Position numbers and translations under genes: made by a program | NCBI RefSeq assembly: GCF_000687715.1 | Contig: NZ_JHXD01000016.1 | Coordinates: 1 to 64,000 of the forward strand | Direction: 5' to 3' | DNA from: Xylanibacter ruminicola Ga6B6 | GTDB lineage: Bacteria > Bacteroidota > Bacteroidia > Bacteroidales > Bacteroidaceae | DNA length: 64,000 nucleotides | Notes under the pieces: generated by a model | Seen by the model: only the letters and a program-made list of their open reading frames with translations | Database searches by the model: none | Told to the model about the DNA's origin: nothing | In this document: positions 26,004-36,360 of the stretch, piece after piece | Layout of the letters: each line of letters begins with the position of its first letter | How positions within the stretch are numbered: position 1 is the first letter of the stretch

Positions 26004-27035
26004 ATGAAGATGAATTGGATAAAAAAGTCAAGCTATCTGGTTCCTATCATTGTATGCGTATTAGGAATCTTGGGCATCGCATATTACTATTTTGTGGGGA
26101 GTTTTTCTAAACTCAGCGCCACAGAATACGTGTATATCGACAACAACGACAATCTTGATTCAGTATGCGTCAAGTTGGAGCCGATTGCATCCGAACATGG
26201 TCTTTCGGCATTCAGAATGCTCGCACGCCATGGTGGTTATAAGGAGCATATTCGTAGCGGTCGATACGCTATCACACCCGATCAGAGTACGATCAAAGTA
26301 TTCCGTAATCTGAAGAACGGACATCAGGAACCAGTAAAACTTACCATTCCCGAGAGTCGTACCATGGACAGACTGGCCGGTTACCTGTCACGAAAACTGA
26401 TGATGGACAGCGTTGCTGTAGCCATCCTGCTCAGTGATTCATCGTTCTGCGCACAGCAGGGTTATGACACAGCCACTATCGCCTGTTTGTTCATCCCCAA
26501 CACCTACGAGGTCTATTGGAACATCTCTATAGAGAACCTGATGAAGCGCATGCAGAAGGAGAACGAGAATTTCTGGAATGTACAGCGAACACTGAAAGCC
26601 GAGGCGCTGAAACTCAGCAAAAACGAGGTTTGCACATTGGCGAGCATTATCGACGAGGAGACAGCTAACAATGCCGAGAAACCTATGATTGCTGGCATGT
26701 ATCTGAACCGATTGAAGGCAGATATGCCACTTCAGGCCGACCCCACCATCAAGTTTGCCTTGAAAGATTTTGCAATCAAGCGTATCTACCACAACATGCT
26801 GCAATTCAACAGTCCTTATAACACCTATAAGAATACAGGACTGCCTCCCGGTCCCATCAAGATTGCATCGGTAGCAGGTATCGACGCTGTACTGAATCGC
26901 ACAGCCCACGATTATCTGTATATGTGCGCCAAGGAGGACTTTTCTGGCACGCATAATTTTGCCAGAACCTATCAGGAGCACCTGAAGAATGCAGCCAAAT
27001 ATTCACAAGCATTAAACGAAAAAGGAATAAAATAA
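26004..27035 (+). CDS. mltG: Endolytic transglycosylase MltG, 343 aa
   Basis: An inner-membrane enzyme that cuts nascent peptidoglycan glycan strands. One N-terminal membrane segment (about residues 9-30) is followed by a LysM-like region and the YceG catalytic domain, with ASIIDEETANNAEK containing the catalytic Glu and LQADPTIKFAL further on. A frame opening at 25983 uses a TTG inside the -7 box, so I take the ATG at 26004; the ATG at 26010 is equally possible. glnS follows after 8 bases, so they form an operon. Confidence 0.92.
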   Translation: MKMNWIKKSSYLVPIIVCVLGILGIAYYYFVGSFSKLSATEYVYIDNNDNLDSVCVKLEPIASEHGLSAFRMLARHGGYKEHIRSGRYAITPDQSTIKVFRNLKNGHQEPVKLTIPESRTMDRLAGYLSRKLMMDSVAVAILLSDSSFCAQQGYDTATIACLFIPNTYEVYWNISIENLMKRMQKENENFWNVQRTLKAEALKLSKNEVCTLASIIDEETANNAEKPMIAGMYLNRLKADMPLQADPTIKFALKDFAIKRIYHNMLQFNSPYNTYKNTGLPPGPIKIASVAGIDAVLNRTAHDYLYMCAKEDFSGTHNFARTYQEHLKNAAKYSQALNEKGIK

Positions 27036-27043
27036 CACAAGAT

Positions 27044-28798
27044 ATGGAAGAGATAATTAAGAACGAGACAGAAGAAAAGAAGTCTGTCAGCTTCATTGAA
27101 CAGAAAGTCATCAATGACCTGGCAGAGGGTAAGAACGGTGGCAGAATGCAGACCCGTTTTCCACCAGAGCCAAACGGTTACCTGCATATTGGCCATGCTA
27201 AAGCTATTGCCATCGACTTCGGACTGGCTAAGAAATATGGCGGTCAATGCAACCTGCGCTTCGACGATACAAACCCCATCAAGGAAGATACAGAATACAT
27301 CGAGAGTATTGAGAACGATATCAAATGGCTCGGTTTCAAGTGGGCTAACGTTTACTATGCCAGCGACTATTTCCAGGAGCTCTGGGACTTTGCTGTATGG
27401 CTCATCCAGCAGGGACGTGCTTATGTAGATGAGCAGAGTGCCGAGGTGATTGCCCAGCAGAAGGGTACCACCACAAGTCCTGGTACAAACAGTCCCTATC
27501 GCGACCGTCCCGTTGAGGAGAACCTGAAGCTGTTCGAGTTCATGAACAGTGGCAAGTGCGAGCCAGGCACACTGGTTCTGCGCGCCAAGATTGATATGGC
27601 TCACCCCAACATGCTGTTCCGCGATCCCCTCATTTATCGTGTACTCAATATTCCTCATATCCGTACAGGCAACAAGTGGAATGCTTACCCCATGTACGAT
27701 TTCACTCATGGTCAGAGCGACTACCTCGAGGGTGTAACCCACTCATGGTGTACACTCGAGTTCGTTGAGCATCGCCCCCTTTACGATCTGTTCGTTACAT
27801 GGATGAAGGAGTGGAAGGGTGAGACTGACAACATTGAGGACAACCGTCCACGTCAGACCGAGTTCAATAAGCTGAACCTCAACTACACACTGATGTCAAA
27901 GCGAAATCTGCTGGCATTGGTACAGAATAACATGGTAAGCGGTTGGGACGACCCCCGTATGCCAACTATCTGCGGATTCCGCCGCCGTGGTTACAGTCCC
28001 GAGAGTATCATCAAGTTCATCGACAAGATTGGCTACACCAAGATTGACGCCCTGAACGATATGGCCCTCTTGGAGAGTGCTGTTCGCGACGATCTGAACA
28101 GTCGTGCTATCCGTGTTAGCGCTGTACTCGATCCTGTGAAGGTGGTTATCACCAACTACCCTGAGGACCAGATTGAACAGCTCACCGCTATCAACAACCC
28201 AGAGAACGAAGCTGATGGCACTCACACTGTAGAGTTCACCCGCGAGCTTTGGATTGAGCGCGACGACTTTATGAAGGAAGCCGAGAAGAAATTTATGCGA
28301 TTGGCCCCTGGCAAGGAGGTTCGTTTGAAGAACGCCTACATTATTAAATGTAACGAGGATCATCCCTGCGATGAGGATGAGAATGGTAACGTAACCACCA
28401 TCTATTGTACCTACGATCCTGATTCACGCAGCGGTATGCCTGGTTCTAACCGCAAGATTAAGGGCAAGACTCTCCACTGGGTAAGTTGCAAACACGCTGT
28501 CGAGGCCGAGGTTCGTCTTTACGACCGTCTGTGGAAGGTAGAGAATCCTCGTGATGACATGGCCGCTATCCGCGAAGCCAAGAACTGCGATGCAGTTACA
28601 GCGATGAAGGAGATTATCAATCCCGACTCACTGCACATCATCAAGAAGTGCTATATCGAGCCATACGCCGCCGATATGAAGCCACTCACCTATCTGCAGT
28701 TCCAGCGTATTGGTTACTTCACACCTGATACTGATTCAACAGCCGAGAAGCCTATCTTCAATAAGACAGTTGGACTCAAGGACACTTGGAAAAAATAA
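27044..28798 (+). CDS. glnS: Glutaminyl-tRNA synthetase, 584 aa
   Basis: Charges tRNA-Gln with glutamine. Class I signatures are HIGH in GYLHIGHAKA and MSKRN as the KMSKS equivalent; RFPPEPNGYLHIGH is diagnostic for GlnRS/GluRS, and the C-terminal anticodon-binding beta barrels are present. Length fits GlnRS. It sits between mltG and a TPR gene, both close by on the same strand, with 8 and 11 bases between. Confidence 0.96.
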   Translation: MEEIIKNETEEKKSVSFIEQKVINDLAEGKNGGRMQTRFPPEPNGYLHIGHAKAIAIDFGLAKKYGGQCNLRFDDTNPIKEDTEYIESIENDIKWLGFKWANVYYASDYFQELWDFAVWLIQQGRAYVDEQSAEVIAQQKGTTTSPGTNSPYRDRPVEENLKLFEFMNSGKCEPGTLVLRAKIDMAHPNMLFRDPLIYRVLNIPHIRTGNKWNAYPMYDFTHGQSDYLEGVTHSWCTLEFVEHRPLYDLFVTWMKEWKGETDNIEDNRPRQTEFNKLNLNYTLMSKRNLLALVQNNMVSGWDDPRMPTICGFRRRGYSPESIIKFIDKIGYTKIDALNDMALLESAVRDDLNSRAIRVSAVLDPVKVVITNYPEDQIEQLTAINNPENEADGTHTVEFTRELWIERDDFMKEAEKKFMRLAPGKEVRLKNAYIIKCNEDHPCDEDENGNVTTIYCTYDPDSRSGMPGSNRKIKGKTLHWVSCKHAVEAEVRLYDRLWKVENPRDDMAAIREAKNCDAVTAMKEIINPDSLHIIKKCYIEPYAADMKPLTYLQFQRIGYFTPDTDSTAEKPIFNKTVGLKDTWKK

Positions 28799-28809
28799 TT
28801 TAAGAAGAA

Positions 28810-30228
28810 GTGCCAGAAGATTTAGATTATTTCGAAAGCGAGGATTTTAAAGAGATTCTACGCCAATACGAAGAGTCAGTCAAGTCGGGCGAACGCATCT
28901 ACATAGATGCCGACGACTTGACTGACATTGCCGATTATTACCACTACAATAATCGGTTAGCCGAAGCCGAGGATGCCATTTCCTTAGCTATCGAATATAA
29001 TCCTGAAGCCGTTGGTCCGATGCTTTATCGGGCCCGTGAGGCATTAGAGAAAAAGGATTTCAAGACCGCCGAGCAATATGCCGACAAAGTCGAGCCTCTG
29101 GATAGTATCGAAACAGTCTATCTGCGTGCCGAGATACTCCTCGCCAAGAACGAGGTTGAAAGTGCCGACAAGTTACTCAAACAATACCTCAATGAAGTGC
29201 CCGACGATGAATCTGTCGACTTTATAAAAGGCGTAACCGATCTCTATCACGAATACAACCAGTTTGGCAAAGCCTTCGAATGGATAGTCAATGCCACCAA
29301 CGATCACTCCGACAGTTTCAAGGAGTTGATGGCTCGTACATTATTCGGCTTAGGCAAATACAAGGATAGCGAAAAACTCTTCAATGAGTTACTCGATAAA
29401 AATCCCTACTCTACGAATTACTGGAATGCCTTAGCTGGCATACAGTACATGAAAGAAGACTATTCGGCAGCGCTTAACAGCAGCGAATATGCCATTGCCA
29501 TCGATCCCAACGACACCAATGGTCTGTTGTCAAAGGCCAACACCCTGTTAGCGATGGGTAATCACGACGAAGCACTCAAGTACTTCCAGAAATATTCCGA
29601 GAAGATGCCAAACGACGAGTTTGGCCATCTTCATGTGGCTATCTGTCTCGCAAACAAAGGTTTACACAAAGAAGGATTAGAGGCATTGAAGAAAGCTGTC
29701 AGCGTTTCAGCTGTCAGCTCTATATACCTACCAGAGATATATCAAGAGATGGCTTTCACTTATAATGTATTAGGCCAAATGGACAAAGCCTTATGGTGCT
29801 TAGACATGACCGACCAATTAGATTGCAACCATTACCATATGGGTGTTATCAAGGGACACATTCTCTTAGCCAACCAAAAAATTAAAGAGGCCAAAGCCGC
29901 ATTCTACAAAGTAATAAAAGAATCGGGTTACAATCCTACGGTCGTACTTAGGGTTATCATCTCTTACCAAGACAACAAATACTTACAATTTGCATACGAA
30001 TCCTATCTGGGATTCTTCGAAAAGGTTGGCAAAGATTTTAAGGAGGGTTATTCTTATCTGGCCTTATGTTGCAACGAGCTGATGAAGAACGATGAGTTTT
30101 TATACTACCTGAAGAAGGCCTGCGATTGCAATCCCGAGGAAGCCAGGGCCGTATTAGGCGAGTTATTTCCCGATAACATGGATCCTAAAGATTATTACAA
30201 ATACGCATTAGAACATTCAGACGAATAA
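28810..30228 (+). CDS. TPR protein, 472 aa
   Basis: A soluble acidic protein made almost wholly of tetratricopeptide repeats from about residue 45 to 440, for example AEDAISLAIEYNPEAVGP, YKDSEKLFNELLDKNPYS and HDEALKYFQKYSEKMPND. TPR proteins act as binding scaffolds; the partner is not evident. There is no signal peptide. The start codon is GTG at 28810, as no ATG lies near in frame and the family-like sequence begins here. It follows glnS by 11 bases and precedes the DedA gene by one base. Confidence 0.85.
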   Translation: MPEDLDYFESEDFKEILRQYEESVKSGERIYIDADDLTDIADYYHYNNRLAEAEDAISLAIEYNPEAVGPMLYRAREALEKKDFKTAEQYADKVEPLDSIETVYLRAEILLAKNEVESADKLLKQYLNEVPDDESVDFIKGVTDLYHEYNQFGKAFEWIVNATNDHSDSFKELMARTLFGLGKYKDSEKLFNELLDKNPYSTNYWNALAGIQYMKEDYSAALNSSEYAIAIDPNDTNGLLSKANTLLAMGNHDEALKYFQKYSEKMPNDEFGHLHVAICLANKGLHKEGLEALKKAVSVSAVSSIYLPEIYQEMAFTYNVLGQMDKALWCLDMTDQLDCNHYHMGVIKGHILLANQKIKEAKAAFYKVIKESGYNPTVVLRVIISYQDNKYLQFAYESYLGFFEKVGKDFKEGYSYLALCCNELMKNDEFLYYLKKACDCNPEEARAVLGELFPDNMDPKDYYKYALEHSDE

Positions 30229-30229
30229 T

Positions 30230-30868
30230 ATGAATTTTATTACAAACATTCTCAACACACTCGGTTGGTATCCAACCATTTTCTTTCTGATGTTATTAGA
30301 AAGTACAGTAGTACCAGTACCATCAGAGTTTGTTGTAACGCCTGCAGCTTACCATGCAGCCAGTGGCTCATTAAACGTATTTTTAGTCATCCTATTTGCC
30401 ACACTTGGAGCTGATATTGGAGCCAGCATCAACTACTTTGTAGCTTTGTATGTTGGTCGTCCAGTCATCTACAAGTTCGCCAACAGCAAATGGGGCAAGA
30501 TGTGCCTGCTTAATCAGGAGAAAGTTGAGAAAAGCGAGAAATACTTTGACGATCATGGCATCGCCGCAACACTTACCGGTCGATTTGTCCCCGTCATCCG
30601 CCATCTCATTTCCATCCCAGCCGGTTTGGCACGTATGCATTACGGTAAGTTCCTGCTGTTTACCACCATCGGTGCCGGTGGCTGGCACAGTGTACTGGCG
30701 CTGTTAGGTTGGTATCTGCATGCCATTGTACCCGAGGATCAGTTGAACGACAAGATTAGCGAATACGCCGAATATATCAAATTCGCCATCCTGGGTCTGA
30801 TTGTAGTGGCTGTCGTTTATTTCGTCATCAAACGAAAACTTAATCATAAACAAGAAAAGTCAGCGTAA
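30230..30868 (+). CDS. DedA family membrane protein, 212 aa
   Basis: Matches the DedA/SNARE-associated family: an N-terminal hydrophobic part with PVPSEFV, the conserved GRFVPVIRHLISIPAGLARM segment with two functionally important Arg residues, and several membrane segments. DedA proteins are membrane lipid or polyprenyl-phosphate flippases in some bacteria. The ATG begins one base after the TPR gene's stop, suggesting translational coupling in the mltG-glnS-TPR-dedA operon. Confidence 0.9.
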   Translation: MNFITNILNTLGWYPTIFFLMLLESTVVPVPSEFVVTPAAYHAASGSLNVFLVILFATLGADIGASINYFVALYVGRPVIYKFANSKWGKMCLLNQEKVEKSEKYFDDHGIAATLTGRFVPVIRHLISIPAGLARMHYGKFLLFTTIGAGGWHSVLALLGWYLHAIVPEDQLNDKISEYAEYIKFAILGLIVVAVVYFVIKRKLNHKQEKSA

Positions 30869-30914
30869 TAAGCATTTTTTCGCTTTTTTATGCTTTCTTT
30901 TCTATTATTTTTCG

Positions 30915-30922
30915 TATTTTTG
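30915..30922 (+). promoter_or_regulatory. -7 box of manC-gmd-fcl
   Basis: TATTTTTG lies 26 bases before the manC ATG. A clear -33 box is not seen in the T-rich upstream sequence. Confidence 0.5.
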
Positions 30923-30948
30923 CGCAATATTATCAGCAAACAACGATT

Positions 30949-32016
30949 ATGGCAAGAACAAACAACCATTTGGTCATCATGGCAGGCGGCGTTGGTAGCC
31001 GTTTCTGGCCCATGAGTACTACCGAGAACCCAAAGCAGTTCATCGACGTTCTCGGCGTTGGCAAAACATTACTACAGTTAACGGTAGAAAGATTTGGCAA
31101 TTTGGTTAAGCCCGAGAACATTTGGGTGGTAACCAACCAGAATTATCAGGACATTGTTAAGCAGCAGTTGCCTGATATGCCAGCAGGAAACATTCTATGC
31201 GAACCTTGTCGCAGAAACACAGCACCATGTATTGCTTACGTTAGTTGGCGCATTAAGTCGAAAGATCCTAAGGCCAACATCATTGTAACCCCAAGCGATC
31301 ACATTGTGACCGACAAGACAGAATTTCAGCGTGTCATCAAGGAGTGCATGCAGTTCACCAGCGAGACCGACGCTATCGTTACCTTAGGCATGAAGCCCAA
31401 CCGCCCTGAAACAGGCTATGGCTACATCCAGGCCGACCTGAGCACCAGCTCACTCCGAAACAAAGAGATCTTCAGAGTAGACTCTTTCCGCGAGAAGCCA
31501 AATCTCGAGACGGCTCAGGAATATATCAAGAAGAACTATTATTTCTGGAATGCAGGCATCTTCATCTGGAATGTAAATACCATTGTGAATGCCTTCCGCA
31601 TCTACCAGCCCTCAATGGCCAAGATATTCGAGTCGCTGTTACCTATCTATGGTACCGACAAGGAGCAGGAGGAGATCAACCGATTGTTCCCCGAATGCGA
31701 AAACATTTCTGTCGACTACGCTATCATGGAAAAGGCCGAAGAGATTTTCGTTTGTCCATCCGACTTCGGGTGGAGCGACCTGGGCACATGGGGCTCACTT
31801 CACGAGCAAAGCAAGAAAGACCTCTATGGCAATGCCAGCATCGGTCCCGATGTCAACCTGATCGAGAGTCACAACTGCATTGTTCACACCATGCAGGAAA
31901 AGAAGGTAGTTATTCAGGGTCTCGATGGTTATATCGTAGCCGAAAACAACGACACACTGCTCATCTGCAAACTGTCAGAAGAACAGCGTATCAAACAATT
32001 CTCAGGAAATAATTAA
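30949..32016 (+). CDS. manC: Mannose-1-phosphate guanylyltransferase, 355 aa
   Basis: Makes GDP-mannose from mannose-1-phosphate and GTP. The nucleotidyltransferase signature GGVGSRFWPMSTTENPKQF is at residues 13-31, with TPSDH and FWNAGIFIW further on. It lacks the C-terminal isomerase half found in bifunctional ManC/AlgA, so it is the short single-function form. It heads a three-gene unit with gmd and fcl, making GDP-L-fucose for surface polysaccharides. Confidence 0.94.
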   Translation: MARTNNHLVIMAGGVGSRFWPMSTTENPKQFIDVLGVGKTLLQLTVERFGNLVKPENIWVVTNQNYQDIVKQQLPDMPAGNILCEPCRRNTAPCIAYVSWRIKSKDPKANIIVTPSDHIVTDKTEFQRVIKECMQFTSETDAIVTLGMKPNRPETGYGYIQADLSTSSLRNKEIFRVDSFREKPNLETAQEYIKKNYYFWNAGIFIWNVNTIVNAFRIYQPSMAKIFESLLPIYGTDKEQEEINRLFPECENISVDYAIMEKAEEIFVCPSDFGWSDLGTWGSLHEQSKKDLYGNASIGPDVNLIESHNCIVHTMQEKKVVIQGLDGYIVAENNDTLLICKLSEEQRIKQFSGNN

Positions 32017-32027
32017 CATAAACTATA

Positions 32028-33119
32028 ATGGATAAAAAAGTTGCTCTTATCACCGGTATTACCGGTCAAGACGGTTCATATCTGGCCGAATTCCTCATTG
32101 AGAAAGGTTATGAGGTTCACGGCCTCATGCGTCGATCATCTTCATTCAACACTGCCCGTATCGAACATCTTTATCTCGACGAGTGGGTTCGTGATATGAA
32201 GAAAGCCCGCCTTGTTAATCTCCACTGGGCCGACATGACCGATTCATCATCCCTGATTCGTGTCATCTCTAAGATTCGCCCAACCGAGATATATAACCTC
32301 GCAGCTCAGAGTCATGTAAAGGTATCTTTCGATGTTCCCGAATATACAGCCGATACCGATGCCAACGGTGTGCTCCGTTTGCTGGAAGCCGTACGCATTG
32401 CTGGTCTGGCTGATACTTGCCGTATTTACCAAGCCTCTACTTCAGAGCTCTATGGTAAGGTACAGGAGGTTCCTCAGAGCGAGACTACCCCATTCTACCC
32501 CCGCTCTCCATATGCCGTAGCAAAGCTCTATGGCTTCTGGATTATGAAGAACTATCGCGAATCATATAATATGTTCTGCTGTAACGGTATCCTCTTTAAC
32601 CACGAGAGTGAGCGCCGCGGTGAGACTTTCGTTACCCGTAAGATCACCTTGGCAGCAGCCCGTATCGCCCAGGGTTATCAGGACAAACTCTATCTGGGTA
32701 ACCTGAACTCACTGCGCGACTGGGGATATGCCAAGGATTACATCGAGTGCATGTGGCTTATCTTGCAGCAGCCCGAGCCCGACGATTTCGTAATTGCCAC
32801 AGGCGAATACCATACCGTTCGTGAGTTTGCTACCCTCGCTTTCAAAGAGGTTGGTATCGAACTCGAATGGCGTGGCGATGGTGTCGACGAGAAGGGTTAC
32901 GACAAAGCAACCGGCAAAGCACTGGTTGAGGTCGATCCTAAGTACTTCCGTCCCGCCGAGGTCGATCAGCTGTTAGGTAATCCCGCCAAGGCTAAGGCCA
33001 AGTTAGGTTGGAACCCACAGAAGACCTCTTTCGAGGACCTGGTAAAGATTATGGTTCAGCACGACATGAAGTTCGTTAAGAAACTATTCCTTAAAGCACA
33101 CATGGACGATGCTGAGTAA
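32028..33119 (+). CDS. gmd: GDP-mannose 4,6-dehydratase, 363 aa
   Basis: Converts GDP-mannose to GDP-4-keto-6-deoxymannose. A short-chain dehydrogenase-type NAD(P) site [13 protein letters not shown] lies at the N-terminus, followed by [15 protein letters not shown] and the catalytic Ser/Tyr/Lys region in [15 protein letters not shown]. Length is normal. It starts 11 bases after manC and overlaps fcl by 11 bp. Confidence 0.96.
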   Translation: MDKKVALITGITGQDGSYLAEFLIEKGYEVHGLMRRSSSFNTARIEHLYLDEWVRDMKKARLVNLHWADMTDSSSLIRVISKIRPTEIYNLAAQSHVKVSFDVPEYTADTDANGVLRLLEAVRIAGLADTCRIYQASTSELYGKVQEVPQSETTPFYPRSPYAVAKLYGFWIMKNYRESYNMFCCNGILFNHESERRGETFVTRKITLAAARIAQGYQDKLYLGNLNSLRDWGYAKDYIECMWLILQQPEPDDFVIATGEYHTVREFATLAFKEVGIELEWRGDGVDEKGYDKATGKALVEVDPKYFRPAEVDQLLGNPAKAKAKLGWNPQKTSFEDLVKIMVQHDMKFVKKLFLKAHMDDAE

Positions 33120-34275
33120 AGATAGTAAGATATATGTAGCGGGACACCACGGACTTGTGGGTTCCGCTATTTGGAATAACCTGCTTCAACGAGGCTACAC
33201 CAATCTGGTGGGCCGCACTCACAAAGAGTTAGACCTGACCGATCAGGTAGCCGTTAAGCAGTTCTTTGATGAAGAGCGCCCCGATGCCGTAGTGCTGGCA
33301 GCAGCCTTTGTTGGTGGCATCATGGCTAACTCACTGTATCGTGCCGACTTCATCATGATGAATATGAAGATTCAGTGCAACGTTATCAGCGAGGCCTATG
33401 CTCACGGTGTCAAAAAACTACTTTTCTTAGGTTCTACATGCATTTATCCCAAGAATGCACCACAGCCTATGAAAGAGGATTGTCTGCTTACATCACCATT
33501 GGAATACACCAACGAAGAGTATGCCATCGCCAAGATAGCAGGCTTAAAGATGTGCGAGAGCTACAATCTACAGTACGGCACCAATTATATCGCAGTGATG
33601 CCAACCAACCTCTATGGTCCTAACGACAACTTCCACCTGGAGAACAGTCACGTCATGCCAGCCATGATGCGTAAGGTATATCTTGCCAAGCTCATCCACG
33701 ATAATGCATGGGATAAGATAGCCATCGACTTGAACAAACGTCCGGTCGAAGGTGTGAACGGCGATGCTACACAGCAGGAAATCTTGACAGTTCTGGCTAA
33801 ATATGGTATCGAGAACAATAAGGTTACACTATGGGGTACTGGCACCCCACTGCGCGAGTTCCTTTGGAGTGAGGATATGGCCGATGCATCAGTACACGTA
33901 CTGCTGAATGTGAACTTTAGCGACATTATCGGTATCGAGAAGTATTCTTCAGTTCACTACGGAGCCTCTACTGATGGCGCTGTAGATCGCAACCATTCTG
34001 CTGGTCGAGGAGGCGCCATTCCCAAGTTAGGCGAAATCCGCAACTGCCACATCAATGTGGGTACAGGTAAGGAGCTCACTATTCGCGAACTTTCCGAGTT
34101 AGTAGTCAAAGCCGTAGGCTTCGAAGGAACCGTAGAGTTCGACGCCACCAAACCCGATGGTACTATGCGTAAACTAATTGACGTTTCTAAACTTCATTCT
34201 CTCGGCTGGACACACAAAGTTGAGATTGAAGATGGTGTTAAGAAACTATTCGAATGGTACAAAAATACTTTATAA
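33109..34275 (+). CDS. fcl: GDP-L-fucose synthase, 388 aa
   Basis: An epimerase/reductase that finishes GDP-L-fucose. The NADP site [10 protein letters not shown] is near the N-terminus, with GSTCIYP and the Tyr-x3-Lys pair in [11 protein letters not shown]. It is longer than the typical 310-320 residue enzyme: a segment at about residues 280-305 ([20 protein letters not shown]) looks like an insertion before the C-terminal part, as in other Bacteroidota Fcl sequences. It overlaps gmd by 11 bp and is followed by a strong terminator. Confidence 0.94.
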   Translation: MLSKDSKIYVAGHHGLVGSAIWNNLLQRGYTNLVGRTHKELDLTDQVAVKQFFDEERPDAVVLAAAFVGGIMANSLYRADFIMMNMKIQCNVISEAYAHGVKKLLFLGSTCIYPKNAPQPMKEDCLLTSPLEYTNEEYAIAKIAGLKMCESYNLQYGTNYIAVMPTNLYGPNDNFHLENSHVMPAMMRKVYLAKLIHDNAWDKIAIDLNKRPVEGVNGDATQQEILTVLAKYGIENNKVTLWGTGTPLREFLWSEDMADASVHVLLNVNFSDIIGIEKYSSVHYGASTDGAVDRNHSAGRGGAIPKLGEIRNCHINVGTGKELTIRELSELVVKAVGFEGTVEFDATKPDGTMRKLIDVSKLHSLGWTHKVEIEDGVKKLFEWYKNTL

Positions 34276-34280
34276 AAAGA

Positions 34281-34300
34281 AACCCGCCGTTTGGCGGGTT
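34281..34300. terminator. Bidirectional terminator between fcl and xylB
   Basis: AACCCGCC (34281-34288) and GGCGGGTT (34293-34300) form a perfect 8-bp GC-rich stem with a 4-base loop. T-runs follow on both strands, so it ends both the fcl and xylB transcripts. Confidence 0.9.
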
Positions 34301-34309
34301 TTCTTTTTA

Positions 34310-35800
34310 TTATAGATTCTTTTTCAAGGTTTCTTTCCAAGCCTCGTAGGCAGCACGATAAGCAGCACGGTTCTTGGCATCAGGCTCAATCACCTCCAAC
34401 TTATCCAGCGAAGCGAAAGCCTCAGAAGCATTAGCATAGATGCCTGCACCTAAGCCAGCACCCTTAGCGGCACCAACAGAACCGTCTGTATCATACAGTT
34501 CGATAGTAGCGCCACTAACACCAGCCAGTGTATTACGGAACAATGGACTCAAGAACATGTTAGCCTTACCAGCATGAATCTTCTTGATATCCATACCCAT
34601 CTGCTGCATAATCTCCATACCATAGCAGAATGAGAATACGATTCCTTCCTGAGCAGCACGAACCAGGTGAGCCTTGTTATGCTTATTGAAGTTCAAGCCG
34701 TTGATTGAGCAACCAATCTCCTTGTTCTCCAATACACGCTCAGCACCGTTTCCGAATGGGATAACAGTTACACCCTCGCTACCGATGGGCACACTGGCAG
34801 CCAGATCGTTCATCTCAGCATAACCAATCTCTGGAGTGATATTACGGTGAGTCCATGCATTCAGAATACCTGTACCATTAATACACAGCAGCACACCCAG
34901 ACGAGTCTGGTCGGCAGTATGATTCACATGCGCAAAGGTATTTACACGGCTCTGTGGATCGTAGTTCACATCACCAAGAACACCATATACCACACCCGAT
35001 GTACCGGCTGTAGCAGCAATCTCACCAGGATTCAGCACATTCAGCGAAAGCGCGTTGTTAGGCTGGTCACCACCTCTATAAGTAATAGGAGTACCGGCTT
35101 TCAGCCCCATCTCAGCAGCAGCCTCAGCACTTACTACACTCTGCTCAGCAAAGGTAGGCACGATATCAGCAATCAGCGAATGGTCGAATCCATAGTAATC
35201 CATCAGGAAGTCAGCCACCTGATTATTCTTGAAATCCCAGAACATACCCTCCGACAGACCGCTTACGGTGGTATTTGCCACACCACTCAGTCGCATAGCG
35301 ATATAATCACCAGGCAACATCACCTTATATATTTTACTATAAAGTTCTGGTTCATTTTCTTTTACCCAAGCCAACTTGGCAGCAGTAAAGTTACCAGGTG
35401 AATTCAACAGATGACTCAAGCACTGGTCGGCACCAAGATCCTTAAAAGCCTTCTCACCATAAGGTACTGCACGTGAGTCGCACCAGATAATAGCAGGACG
35501 CAACGCCTTCAGATTCTTATCTACACAAACCAAGCCGTGCATCTGATACGAAATACCCACAGCCTTAATTTCCTCAGCTGTAGCTCCGCTTTCCTTCATA
35601 ATCTTCTGCAGACTCAACTTGGCATTATCCCACCACATCTGTGGGTCTTGCTCTGCCCAACCGGCCTTTACAGCCATAATAGGAGCCTCCTTTTCAGGGT
35701 AGAAAGCTGTTGCTACACACTTGCCGCTATCGGCGTTAACCAACGATGCCTTCACTGATGAGCTACCAACATCAAAACCTAATAGATATCTATTTGCCAT
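34310..35800 (-). CDS. xylB: Xylulokinase, 496 aa
   Basis: A FGGY carbohydrate kinase that phosphorylates D-xylulose for the pentose phosphate pathway. The N-terminal ATPase motif GFDVGSSSVKASLV, MHGLV, the GGDQPNNAL substrate region and the C-terminal GAAKGAGLGAGI agree with XylB. No xylA or transporter is next to it in the window. It faces the fucose genes across a shared terminator and is divergent from the polysaccharide locus. Confidence 0.93.
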   Translation of the reverse strand: MANRYLLGFDVGSSSVKASLVNADSGKCVATAFYPEKEAPIMAVKAGWAEQDPQMWWDNAKLSLQKIMKESGATAEEIKAVGISYQMHGLVCVDKNLKALRPAIIWCDSRAVPYGEKAFKDLGADQCLSHLLNSPGNFTAAKLAWVKENEPELYSKIYKVMLPGDYIAMRLSGVANTTVSGLSEGMFWDFKNNQVADFLMDYYGFDHSLIADIVPTFAEQSVVSAEAAAEMGLKAGTPITYRGGDQPNNALSLNVLNPGEIAATAGTSGVVYGVLGDVNYDPQSRVNTFAHVNHTADQTRLGVLLCINGTGILNAWTHRNITPEIGYAEMNDLAASVPIGSEGVTVIPFGNGAERVLENKEIGCSINGLNFNKHNKAHLVRAAQEGIVFSFCYGMEIMQQMGMDIKKIHAGKANMFLSPLFRNTLAGVSGATIELYDTDGSVGAAKGAGLGAGIYANASEAFASLDKLEVIEPDAKNRAAYRAAYEAWKETLKKNL

Positions 35801-35909
35801 AATTATTTAATAATGATTCTTTATTTATAGTACGTTTCAAATGCAAATTTCCCTAAATAATTTAATAAAAACGACTTTTTTCTATAAAAAAGTGATTTTT
35901 TTATGTATT

Positions 35910-35943
35910 TTTGAGTTGAATTTAATTTTTTTGTTTACCTTTG
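35910..35943 (+). promoter_or_regulatory. Promoter of the exopolysaccharide locus
   Basis: TACCTTTG at 35936-35943 with TTTG at 35910-35913, a 22-bp spacer. The leader to the response regulator ATG would be about 35 bases. The 185-bp divergent gap to xylB is very AT-rich. Confidence 0.6.
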
Positions 35944-35985
35944 CACATAGAATGATTAAAAATTGCGGATTAATATAATTCATAT

Positions 35986-36351
35986 ATGAAGAAGAAAATA
36001 CTAATACTTGACGACAAAGAGACCATTGCAAAGGTTCTCTCGATTTATCTGATGAGCGACTACGATGTACAGTGGTTGCCCGATGGTTTGCAGGGTGTAA
36101 AATGGCTGCAGGCAGGCAACACCCCCGACCTCATCATCTCTGATATTCGTATGCCAGGAATGCGTGGCGATGACTTTTTGGAGTGGATTAAGCAGAACGA
36201 GCTGTTCAAGCAGATTCCTGTCATCATGCTTTCCAGCGAGGACTCCACCAGTGAGCGTATCCGCCTGCTGGAGATTGGCGCCGAGGACTATATCGTCAAG
36301 CCCTTCAACCCCATGGAGCTTAAAATACGAGTTAAGAAAATTATTCCTTAA
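35986..36351 (+). CDS. Single-domain response regulator, 121 aa
   Basis: A receiver domain with nothing attached. Asp9-Asp10 for Mg, Asp53 as phosphate acceptor, Ser83/Ser84 and Lys105 are in place, so it should be phosphorylatable. There is no output domain, so it must act by protein contact, and no histidine kinase is encoded nearby. It is the first gene of the polysaccharide locus, 9 bases before the sugar transferase gene, suggesting it controls polymer synthesis through a protein partner. Confidence 0.88.
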   Translation: MKKKILILDDKETIAKVLSIYLMSDYDVQWLPDGLQGVKWLQAGNTPDLIISDIRMPGMRGDDFLEWIKQNELFKQIPVIMLSSEDSTSERIRLLEIGAEDYIVKPFNPMELKIRVKKIIP

Positions 36352-36360
36352 ATAAATAAT

